DNA from: an uncultured Muribaculaceae bacterium
GTDB taxonomy: Bacteria; Bacteroidota; Bacteroidia; Bacteroidales; Muribaculaceae
NCBI GenBank assembly: GCA_905207535.1
Contig: CAJLLX010000053.1
Location: forward strand, 1-12,536
DNA: 12,536 nt
Reading direction: 5' to 3'
Part shown: piece after piece, positions 1 through 5,716 of the stretch
How the letters are laid out: each line of letters begins with the position of its first letter
Numbering within the stretch: the first letter of the stretch is position 1
The notes under the pieces: model-generated
What the model was told of the DNA's origin: nothing
Seen by the model: only the letters and a program-made list of their open reading frames with translations
Databases searched by the model: none
Position numbers and translations under genes: made by a program

Positions 1-75
1 GCTATAAAGTGGTGTGCCTTAGCATGTTATATAAGAAAGTATCAAAGATGGAAAGATATAACAAACTTTTCATTC

Positions 76-100
76 CGGCAAATATTTGCCGATATTTTTT
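76..100 (+). terminator. Perfect 16-bp palindrome followed by T-tract, possible intrinsic terminator
   Basis: CGGCAAATATTTGCCG (76-91) is a perfect palindrome that can fold as a 6-bp stem with an ATAT loop. It is followed by ATA and six T residues (95-100), the arrangement of a plus-strand intrinsic terminator for a gene left of the window. The short, partly AT stem makes it modest; a binding site for a dimeric protein is the alternative. Confidence 0.4.
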
Positions 101-153
101 GAATATTCGCCAAAAATGCGCCAAAAATGGCCCTGAAAAGGGTATTCAAGAGC

Positions 154-181
154 CTCAAAGGCCCTGATAGGAGCCTTTGAG
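154..181. terminator. Stem-loop downstream of plsC, possible terminator
   Basis: CTCAAAGGC (154-162) and GCCTTTGAG (173-181) are perfect 9-bp complementary arms around a 10-nt loop. It lies 116 bp past the plsC stop on the minus strand and could end that transcript or protect its 3' end. No T-tract follows on either strand, so intrinsic termination is uncertain. Confidence 0.4.
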
Positions 182-194
182 AAGCTCGACGGAG

Positions 195-312
195 ATAAAT
201 CGTCACTGATGCCGGGAAGAAGGGATCACTGACGGGGGGAGGAAGGAATCAATGAAGAGAGAGAGGAAGGAATCAATGAAGAGAGAGAGGAAGGGATCAC
301 TGATGGCGGGGA
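195..312. repeat. Degenerate ~24-bp tandem repeat, about five units, overlapping the plsC 3' end
   Basis: Units at 241-264 and 265-288 are identical (GGAAGGAATCAATGAAGAGA plus GAGA). The unit at 289-312 and the 23-bp unit at 218-240 share the core AAGGGATCACTGA, and 195-217 keeps TCACTGATG with a divergent start. The last unit contains the plsC stop codon (297-299). Minus-strand TGA stops recur in the same frame at 273-275 and 249-251 because the unit length is a multiple of three. The units are contiguous without spacers, so this is a tandem repeat and not a CRISPR array. Confidence 0.85.
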
Positions 313-1025
313 GGAAGTGCGGAGTGCACGGCCTCAAAGGAGGCGTCGATCACTCGCCGGCGGTCAGCCTCGTCGACCGGAGCCGAGATAGGCTTGTGGA
401 TGGTGATCTTGATGGTGCCCCAGTGTGGCACCATGGATGTGCGCGGCATCACATCAAAGGCGCCGTCGATGGTCACCGGCACCACCGGCAACCCGAACTC
501 CATGCTCAGCTGATATGCGCCCTTATGGAATGCCCGCATCTTGCCGGTGAAGGTGCGCGACCCCTCGGGGAACACCACCAGCGACATGCCGCCACGCAGG
601 GTGCGCTCGGCCTTCGACATGGTGCGACGTATGGCCGCGGGCGAACTGTTGTCCACGAAGATATGTCCGGCTGCGGCACACGCCTGCCCCACTACCGGCA
701 TCTTCAGCAGCTCACGCTTCATCATCCAGCGAAAGTTGTGATTGAGATACCCGTAGATAGCGAAGATATCGTAGGCGCCCTGATGATTGGCCACGAAGAC
801 ATAGGAGGTCTTGGGGTCGATATTCTCGCGACCCGTCACCTTGACACGCACCAGCGACACGGCCAGGCATATCCTCGCCCATATCATGGGAGGATAGAAT
901 CCCCACCAGCGGCCACCGCCGCATAGCGATCCGATAGTGGTGATCAGACCGGTTACCACTGTGGTCACCAACATCACCGGGAGCATCACCAGCAACTGAT
1001 AGATGCGATACAGCACAAGTTTCAT
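297..1025 (-). CDS. plsC: Lysophospholipid (1-acylglycerol-3-phosphate) acyltransferase, PlsC family
   Basis: A 242-residue membrane acyltransferase, expected to transfer an acyl chain to the sn-2 position of lysophosphatidic acid to make phosphatidic acid at the inner membrane. Residues about 11-33 are a hydrophobic membrane segment. The family's catalytic motif HX4D is seen as NHQGAYD (H81, D86), the substrate-binding motif as FPEGSRT (152-158), and the last block as VPVTIDG (182-188). Length and motif order match the family. The ATG at 1025 is chosen because the membrane segment follows directly and the upstream sequence is noncoding. It lies 164 bp after glyA on the same strand, beyond a strong hairpin, so it probably has its own promoter; I could not identify one with confidence. 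Its stop codon sits inside the last unit of a 24-bp tandem repeat. Exact acyl donor and acceptor cannot be read from sequence; acylation of another lysolipid or an ornithine-type lipid is possible. Confidence 0.9.
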   Translation of the reverse strand: MKLVLYRIYQLLVMLPVMLVTTVVTGLITTIGSLCGGGRWWGFYPPMIWARICLAVSLVRVKVTGRENIDPKTSYVFVANHQGAYDIFAIYGYLNHNFRWMMKRELLKMPVVGQACAAAGHIFVDNSSPAAIRRTMSKAERTLRGGMSLVVFPEGSRTFTGKMRAFHKGAYQLSMEFGLPVVPVTIDGAFDVMPRTSMVPHWGTIKITIHKPISAPVDEADRRRVIDASFEAVHSALPPRHQ

Positions 1026-1047
1026 ATCTTCAATATAAGGGGGTTAC

Positions 1048-1091
1048 TCTATTATAACGGAGCAATTAGCCGGATATTCTATTATAACGGA
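1048..1091. repeat. Pair of identical 14-bp direct repeats 30 bp apart
   Basis: TCTATTATAACGGA occurs exactly at 1048-1061 and 1078-1091, between the glyA terminator hairpin and the plsC start. On the minus strand, the direction of plsC, each reads TCCGTTATAATAGA. The copies could be operator half-sites of a regulator of plsC or remnants of a small duplication. They do not match the Bacteroidota promoter consensus TAnnTTTG. Confidence 0.7.
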
Positions 1092-1093
1092 TT

Positions 1094-1126
1094 AATCGGA
1101 GAATGGCCCAGGGCCATTCTCCGATT
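1094..1126 (-). terminator. Very strong hairpin downstream of glyA
   Basis: Two perfectly complementary 16-bp arms (1094-1109 and 1111-1126) are separated by a single A, giving a 33-bp near-perfect palindrome with a GC-rich top (GGCCCAGGGCC). It lies 64 bp past the glyA stop and should end the pyrB-pyrI-flavin reductase-glyA transcript. On the minus strand only TTAATCCG follows, a poor U-tract, so it may be a processing or stability hairpin instead. Confidence 0.7.
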
Positions 1127-1138
1127 TTCCGTATGTAG

Positions 1139-1180
1139 TATGTCGCTGCGTTGCTTTAAAGCGAACCCAGTGGCGACATA
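1139..1180 (-). other. Second stem-loop between the glyA stop and the terminator hairpin
   Basis: TATGTCGC (1139-1146) and GCGACATA (1173-1180) form a perfect 8-bp stem. The enclosed loop contains the 10-bp palindrome GCTTTAAAGC (1153-1162), allowing a nested hairpin. It begins ten bases after the glyA stop in the direction of transcription and would sit in the 3' untranslated region. Confidence 0.5.
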
Positions 1181-1189
1181 AGTAGTTGT

Positions 1190-2470
1190 TTACCAAGCAA
1201 ACATGGGGCGATCAGACATCATGGCGTTCACCTTCTCGCGCACCGAGGCGATCACTGCGGGGTTCTCGGGGTTGGAGAGCACGGTGTCGATCATCTCCAC
1301 GATCTCACCCATGCTGTCCTCTTTCAGGCCGCGGGTGGTGATGGCGGGAGTGCCCAGACGGATACCCGAGGTGAGGAACGGCGAACGGCTGTCGAAGGGC
1401 ACCATGTTCTTGTTGGCTGTGATGTCGGCCTCCACGAGCACGCGCTCGGCTACCTTGCCGGTGAGGTCGGGGAATTTGGTGCGCAGATCCACCAGCATGC
1501 AGTGGTTGTCGGTGCCACCCGAGATGATCTTGTAGCCCTTGTCGGTCATCGCCTGAGCCATGACGACGGCATTCTTCTTGACCTGAGCCTGATATTCGCG
1601 GTATTCGGGAGTGAGAGCCTCGCCAAAAGCCACAGCCTTGGCGGCTATCACATGCTCCAGCGGACCGCCCTGCACTCCGGGGAACACAGCCGAATCGAGC
1701 AGCGACGACATCTTGCGGATCTCGCCCTTCTTGGTGGTCTTGCCCCAGGGGTTGTCGAAGTCCTTGCCGAGGAGGATCACACCGCCACGCGGACCGCGCA
1801 GGGTCTTATGAGTGGTAGAGGTGACGATATGTGCATATTTCAGCGGGTTGTCGAGCAGACCGGCGGCAATAAGTCCGGCCGGATGAGCCATGTCCACCAT
1901 CAGCAGCGCACCCACCTCGTCGGCTATGGCGCGCATGCGGGCGTAGTCCCACTCGCGGCTGTAGGCGCTGGCGCCGCCCACGATGAGTTTCGGACGCTCG
2001 CGGAGAGCGATCTCCTCCATCTCGTCGTAGTCCACACGGCCTGTATCCTCCTTGACATTGTAACCGACGGCACGGAACACCAGGCCCGAGAAGTTGACGG
2101 GGCTACCGTGCGACAGGTGGCCGCCGTGATCGAGATTCATACCCATGAAGGTGTCGCCCGGCTTCAGCACCGACATGAATACCGCCATATTGGCCTGAGC
2201 GCCCGAGTGGGGCTGCACATTGGCATACTCGGCGTCGAAGATCTTTTTCAGACGCTCTATGGCCAGTTGCTCGGCCTCATCCACCACCTGGCAACCGCCG
2301 TAATAGCGGTGGCCGGGATAGCCCTCGGCATATTTGTTGGTCAGACAGGAGCCCATGGCTTCCATCACCTGGTCGGACACGAAGTTTTCCGAGGCTATCA
2401 GCTCTATGCCCTTCTTCTGGCGCTGATGCTCGCGGTTGATGATGTCGAAAATCTGATTGTCGCGTTGCAT
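1190..2470 (-). CDS. glyA: Serine hydroxymethyltransferase
   Basis: A full-length 426-residue pyridoxal-phosphate enzyme that interconverts serine plus tetrahydrofolate with glycine plus 5,10-methylene-tetrahydrofolate in the cytoplasm. The N-terminal block (GIELIASENFVS from residue 21), the YAEGYPGHRYYGG segment (47-59), the PLP-contact HSGAQAN (88-94), the DMAHPAGL segment (193-200) and the Schiff-base lysine K222 in TSTTHKTLRGPRGG are all present, so it should be active. It starts 52 bp after the flavin reductase stop on the same strand and is probably the last gene of the pyrB-pyrI-flavin reductase-glyA unit; two stem-loops follow the stop. The ATG at 2470 gives the usual N-terminus of the family and has no good Shine-Dalgarno sequence, which is normal in Bacteroidota. 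Its placement with pyrimidine genes fits a shared need for nucleotide precursors, which is inference. Confidence 0.98.
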   Translation of the reverse strand: MQRDNQIFDIINREHQRQKKGIELIASENFVSDQVMEAMGSCLTNKYAEGYPGHRYYGGCQVVDEAEQLAIERLKKIFDAEYANVQPHSGAQANMAVFMSVLKPGDTFMGMNLDHGGHLSHGSPVNFSGLVFRAVGYNVKEDTGRVDYDEMEEIALRERPKLIVGGASAYSREWDYARMRAIADEVGALLMVDMAHPAGLIAAGLLDNPLKYAHIVTSTTHKTLRGPRGGVILLGKDFDNPWGKTTKKGEIRKMSSLLDSAVFPGVQGGPLEHVIAAKAVAFGEALTPEYREYQAQVKKNAVVMAQAMTDKGYKIISGGTDNHCMLVDLRTKFPDLTGKVAERVLVEADITANKNMVPFDSRSPFLTSGIRLGTPAITTRGLKEDSMGEIVEMIDTVLSNPENPAVIASVREKVNAMMSDRPMFAW

Positions 2471-2522
2471 AATAATTGAATATATTATTTTACGTTTGTT
2501 TCTTTCATTTCTCCTTTCCCTT

Positions 2523-3089
2523 TTACTTTTTCTTGACCGAGAAGCCGAAGCGCCCCAGTGGCAGCCCCTGAGCGAAATACTGCCCGTGGTTGTAGCTTAT
2601 CAGCCCCGCATCCGAGAGCCGGAAGAGGTCGGTCTCGGGATCGAAGAGCGCCTCGTCGGCCAGCACGTTCACCACCTCGGCCACAAACATGTGGTGGCTG
2701 CCCAGCGGCATCACCGATTTGACCCGGCACTCTATGCACAGCGGCGACTCCTTGATATATGGGCAGCTGACGGCCACCCCTTCCACTGGTGTCAGTCCCG
2801 TCTCAGCCCACTTGTTGTAGTCGCGCCCCGAGCGCACGCCAATCCAGTCGGTGGCGCGGGCCATGGCTTCGGTGGTGAGGTTGATGGTAAACTGCATCTG
2901 CTCCCTGATCAGCCCGTAGGAATATCTCTCGGGGCGCACCGATATGTAGCACATCGGCGGATTGGTGCAGATGGTGCCGGTCCACGCCACGGTGATGAGG
3001 TTGGAATGCTCCACCGAGCTGCCGCAGGTCACTATCACTGCCGGCAGCGGGTATATCATGGTGCCAGGTTTCAGATTGCGGTGTCCCAT
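2523..3089 (-). CDS. Flavin reductase-like, FMN-binding split-barrel protein
   Basis: A 188-residue protein resembling the flavin reductase-like domain family (FMN-binding split barrel). Members bind FMN and reduce it or use it in oxidoreduction; the partner and substrate here are unknown. Visible family features are the N-terminal YPLPAVIVTCGS (13-24), the LITVAWTGTICTNPP block (31-45) and the PERYSYGLI block (53-61), which correspond to the phosphate- and flavin-contacting strands. The reading frame stays open far upstream through pyrI, but that upstream part is an out-of-frame reading of pyrI. I place the start at the ATG at 3089, which gives the family-like opening MGHRNLKPGTMIYPLPA and leaves a 14-bp gap after the pyrI stop. 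An inner ATG ten residues later (M11) is the alternative start. Gaps of 14 bp to pyrI and 52 bp to glyA suggest cotranscription. Confidence 0.88.
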   Translation of the reverse strand: MGHRNLKPGTMIYPLPAVIVTCGSSVEHSNLITVAWTGTICTNPPMCYISVRPERYSYGLIREQMQFTINLTTEAMARATDWIGVRSGRDYNKWAETGLTPVEGVAVSCPYIKESPLCIECRVKSVMPLGSHHMFVAEVVNVLADEALFDPETDLFRLSDAGLISYNHGQYFAQGLPLGRFGFSVKKK

Positions 3090-3103
3090 CTCTCTGTCAG
3101 CTT

Positions 3104-3568
3104 TCAGAGGATCTGTGCCTTCTTGGCAGCCACGGTGTGGTTGCAATAGTGGCAACGTATCAGCTCGCTGTTGTCGGGATCGGCCTCGAAGACGGTCTGC
3201 ATCGGCTCGTTGTTGGTGATGCACTTGGGGTTGTCGCACTTCACTATGCCGCGCAGCTGCTTGGGAAGCACCACGGGGCGCTTTTCGGCCACCTTGTAGT
3301 CGCGGATGATATTCACCACGGCTGTAGGAGCTATCAGCGCTATGCGGTTGATGGTAGCTTCGGGGAAGAAGGTGTCGGCCACCTTGATGATCCCCTTGGT
3401 GCCATAGCGGGAGCTGTTGAGGTTGTTGCCTATGGTCAGCTTCTGAGGCATGCTCTCCAGCCCTAAGATCTTCACGCACTTAAAGAGGGCGTCGGATGGT
3501 ATATGGTCGATCACGGTGCCGCTCTCCAGGGCAGCCACCGCAAGCTCTTTGTCGTCGAACTTTTTCAT
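3104..3568 (-). CDS. pyrI: Aspartate carbamoyltransferase regulatory subunit
   Basis: The 154-residue regulatory chain of aspartate transcarbamoylase, which binds nucleotide effectors (CTP and UTP as inhibitors, ATP as activator in the E. coli enzyme) and links catalytic trimers. The four zinc-binding cysteines are present: C111 and C116 in CDNPKC, and C139 and C142 in CHYC, closely matching the spacing in E. coli PyrI (109, 114, 138, 141). The N-terminal allosteric domain begins MKKFDDKELAVAALESGTVI; the GTVIDHI stretch is typical of the effector-binding region. It lies 45 bp downstream of pyrB and 14 bp upstream of the flavin reductase gene, all on the minus strand, so the holoenzyme subunits should be made from one transcript. 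Confidence 0.97.
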   Translation of the reverse strand: MKKFDDKELAVAALESGTVIDHIPSDALFKCVKILGLESMPQKLTIGNNLNSSRYGTKGIIKVADTFFPEATINRIALIAPTAVVNIIRDYKVAEKRPVVLPKQLRGIVKCDNPKCITNNEPMQTVFEADPDNSELIRCHYCNHTVAAKKAQIL

Positions 3569-3613
3569 TGCTACGTGTCCGTTGATGTTGGGAAAAATAT
3601 TGATACTTGGCGA

Positions 3614-4531
3614 TTAGATCACCTTGATGCCGAGAGCGCGGCATATCAGCGCCTGACGGGCGTAGAGACCGTTGCGGGCCTGATCGAAATAGTAAGCCTT
3701 GGGATTCTCGTCTACGTCGTAGGCTATCTCGTTGACGCGTGGCAGCGGATGGAGGATGCGCAGATTGTCGCGCGATGTCTCCAGCATGTCGTTGCGCAGC
3801 GTGTAGAGGTCTTTGACGGCCTCATACTCCATGATGTCGGAGAAGCGCTCGCGCTGCACGCGTGTCATATACAGGATGTCGCTCGAATCGATCACCTCGC
3901 GCGAGAACACTTTGTGCTCCTCGTAGGGTATCCCTTCGCGCTCGCAGAAGTCGATATATTCGCGCGGCATCCGCAGCTCGTCGCAGGCCACGAAGCGGAA
4001 TGTAGGTTTGAAATATTTCATCGCCATCAGCAGCGAGTGGACGGTGCGGCCGTATTTCAGGTCACCCACCATGGTGATGGTGAGATTGTCCAGGCGTCCC
4101 TGAGTCTTGAGGATGGAGTAGAGGTCGAGCATGGTCTGCGACGGATGCTGATTGGCTCCGTCGCCGGCATTTATTACCGGAGTTTCGGTCACTTCGGTGG
4201 CGTAGCGTGCAGCCCCCTCGAGATAGTGGCGCATGATGATGAGGTCCACATAGTTGCTCACCATCTTAATGGTATCCTTGAGGGTTTCCCCTTTCGACGA
4301 CGATGTGGTCGACGCATCGGAAAAGCCTATCACTCTGCCTCCGAGGCGGTTGACCGCCGTCTCAAAGCTCAGGCGGGTGCGGGTGGAGGGTTCAAAAAAA
4401 AGCGTCGCAACCACCTTTCCGTCAAGAATCTTGTGGTTGGGATGCTCTTCAAAATAGCGTGCCGTCTCAAGCAGTTGGAGTATCTGCTCTTTTGAGAGGT
4501 CGTCGATGGAAACCAGACTGTTGGGATTCAT
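3614..4531 (-). CDS. pyrB: Aspartate carbamoyltransferase catalytic subunit
   Basis: A 305-residue catalytic chain that condenses carbamoyl phosphate with aspartate to give N-carbamoyl-aspartate, the committed step of de novo pyrimidine synthesis in the cytoplasm. The carbamoyl-phosphate loop FEPSTRTR is present (S49-T50-R51-T52), as are the mobile-loop lysine K80 in SSSKGETLKDT, H129 in NQHPSQTMLD, and the HPLPRVNEI block near the C-terminus. All active-site motifs are intact. The length equals that of class B enzymes that pair with a PyrI subunit, which is encoded directly downstream. It is the first gene of the minus-strand run, with a Bacteroidota-type -7 element about 30 bp upstream of its ATG. 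The implied leader is only about 20 nt, too short for the UTP-sensitive attenuator known from enterobacterial pyrBI, so regulation by that mechanism is unlikely. Confidence 0.98.
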   Translation of the reverse strand: MNPNSLVSIDDLSKEQILQLLETARYFEEHPNHKILDGKVVATLFFEPSTRTRLSFETAVNRLGGRVIGFSDASTTSSSKGETLKDTIKMVSNYVDLIIMRHYLEGAARYATEVTETPVINAGDGANQHPSQTMLDLYSILKTQGRLDNLTITMVGDLKYGRTVHSLLMAMKYFKPTFRFVACDELRMPREYIDFCEREGIPYEEHKVFSREVIDSSDILYMTRVQRERFSDIMEYEAVKDLYTLRNDMLETSRDNLRILHPLPRVNEIAYDVDENPKAYYFDQARNGLYARQALICRALGIKVI

Positions 4532-4559
4532 CTGAATGTGATATTATGGTTTGTTTCTG

Positions 4560-4567
4560 CAAAGGTA
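4560..4567 (-). promoter_or_regulatory. Bacteroidota -7 promoter element for pyrB
   Basis: The minus strand reads TACCTTTG, a perfect match to the Bacteroidota -7 consensus TAnnTTTG, 28 bp before the pyrB ATG. The -33 region is weak (TTTTCTG about 20 bp upstream). Transcription would start near 4553, giving a leader of about 20 nt for the pyrB-glyA unit. Confidence 0.75.
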
Positions 4568-4606
4568 CAATTATTTTTCCGAGCATACAGAAAACTTATT
4601 GAAATT

Positions 4607-4636
4607 TTTGGATACGCGGGGAATTGCGTACCTTTG
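4607..4636 (+). promoter_or_regulatory. Bacteroidota promoter for ftsY (-33 and -7 elements)
   Basis: TTTG at 4607-4610 and TACCTTTG at 4629-4636 match both consensus elements of the Bacteroidota primary sigma factor with an 18-bp spacer. Transcription would begin near 4643, about 20 bp before the ftsY ATG. It faces away from the pyrB promoter, with only 61 bp between the two -7 boxes. Confidence 0.8.
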
Positions 4637-4664
4637 CACTGTATATATACGCACTTGAACAGAT

Positions 4665-5642
4665 ATGGGATTTTTCAATAAATTTTTCTCCCGCGAAAAA
4701 AAAGAGACCCTCGACGCCGGCCTGGAGCGCACCAAGCAGGGTTTGCTGGGCAAAATCACCAAAGCCATTGCCGGCAAGAGCCGCGTCGACGACGATGTGC
4801 TCGACAACCTTGAGGAGGTGTTCATCACCTCCGACGTGGGGGTCGACACCACTCTCCGCATCATCGACCGCCTGCAAAAACGCGTCGCCACCGACAAATA
4901 TGTAGGTTCGGCCGAGCTCCGCTCGCTCCTGTGCGACGAAATCTGCCGCATGCTCGACGAGGGTGACAACGGCAAGGAGGCTCCCGCCGACTTCTCGCTC
5001 CCCGAAAACGCCTCGAAACCTTACGTCATCATGGTAGTCGGCGTCAACGGCGTGGGCAAAACCACCACCATCGGCAAACTTGCCGCCCAATATTCGCGCG
5101 CCGGACTGAAAGTGATGCTCGGAGCAGCCGACACCTTCCGTGCCGCCGCCGTAGAGCAGCTCTGCGTGTGGGGCGAGCGTGCCGGGGTGCCCGTAGTGAA
5201 GCAGAAACTCGGCAGCGACCCCGCAGCCGTGGCTTTCGATACCCTACAGTCGGCCAAGGCCAACGGTGCCGACGTGGTGATCATCGACACCGCCGGACGT
5301 CTCCACAACAAGAAGGGCCTGATGGACGAGCTCACCAAGATACGCAATGTGATGCAGCGCGTGGTGCCCGGCGCCCCCGATGAGGTGCTCCTGGTGCTCG
5401 ACGGATCCACGGGACAGAACGCCTACGAGCAGGCACGCCAGTTTGTCGCCGCCACCGATGTCACCGGCCTGGTAGTCACCAAGCTCGACGGCACGGCCAA
5501 GGGCGGCGTGGTGATCGGCATCTCCGACCAGATGCGCATCCCGGTGCGCTACATCGGCCTCGGAGAGGGGATCGACGACCTGCAGCCATTCAACAAGGAG
5601 GAGTTTGTCAAATCGCTCTTCGACGACGACAAAAAAGCCTGA
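4665..5642 (+). CDS. ftsY: Signal recognition particle receptor FtsY
   Basis: The 325-residue SRP-receptor GTPase, which docks SRP-bound ribosomes at the inner membrane. The N-terminus MGFFNKFFSREKKE is a short amphipathic basic stretch that probably serves as membrane anchor; the long acidic A domain of E. coli FtsY is absent, as is usual outside Gammaproteobacteria. The helical N domain spans roughly 20-95, followed by the GTPase: G1 GVNGVGKTT (126-134), the insertion-box motif DTFRAAA (156-162), G3 DTAGR (208-212), G4 TKLD (272-275) and the closing GLGEGIDDLQPF (298-309). FtsY is preferred to Ffh because there is no C-terminal methionine-rich M domain. It is the first gene of the plus-strand run, with a perfect TACCTTTG element 28 bp before the ATG. 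RimO follows after 74 bp. Confidence 0.98.
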   Translation: MGFFNKFFSREKKETLDAGLERTKQGLLGKITKAIAGKSRVDDDVLDNLEEVFITSDVGVDTTLRIIDRLQKRVATDKYVGSAELRSLLCDEICRMLDEGDNGKEAPADFSLPENASKPYVIMVVGVNGVGKTTTIGKLAAQYSRAGLKVMLGAADTFRAAAVEQLCVWGERAGVPVVKQKLGSDPAAVAFDTLQSAKANGADVVIIDTAGRLHNKKGLMDELTKIRNVMQRVVPGAPDEVLLVLDGSTGQNAYEQARQFVAATDVTGLVVTKLDGTAKGGVVIGISDQMRIPVRYIGLGEGIDDLQPFNKEEFVKSLFDDDKKA

Positions 5643-5716
5643 CGCCACCCCTCCACTCCCCTTTAATCGACTATTATTCAGGCGTCTGCCCTCGCCGGCG
5701 GGCGCTTACCTACGAT

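Larger units (their letters stand above)
1..192. other. AT-rich noncoding segment with palindromes and short repeats
   Basis: No supportable gene lies here. The first ~115 bases are clearly more AT-rich than the genes of this window. Plus-strand frame 1 is open from base 1 to a TGA at 100-102 (33 codons), but it has no start in the window and no recognisable family, so it could be the tail of an unseen gene or chance. An 11-bp direct repeat, CGCCAAAAATG, occurs twice back to back at 108-118 and 119-129. Two inverted repeats in the segment are listed separately. The whole stretch could be a dispersed intergenic element, which only a genome-wide comparison would show. Confidence 0.5.

Noticed and set aside
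195..312. CRISPR-like array
   Set aside because: The units abut without unique spacers and are degenerate at one end, so this is a simple tandem repeat.
252..926. 224-codon plus-strand frame starting in the 24-bp repeats
   Set aside because: It is antisense to plsC. Its ATG falls inside the repeat array, and the MKRERKES-like start is just the translated repeat.
3090..3479. N-terminal extension of the flavin reductase frame, as if fused with an upstream domain
   Set aside because: This stretch is an out-of-frame reading of pyrI, whose zinc cysteines lie in the other frame. The flavin protein's family-like start is at 3089.
3503..4495. 330-codon plus-strand frame opposite pyrB
   Set aside because: Antisense shadow of a well-conserved gene, with no recognisable domain.
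4532..4664. Pyrimidine-sensing attenuator or riboswitch before pyrB
   Set aside because: The predicted leader is about 20 nt, and no hairpin with T-tract or leader peptide is present.
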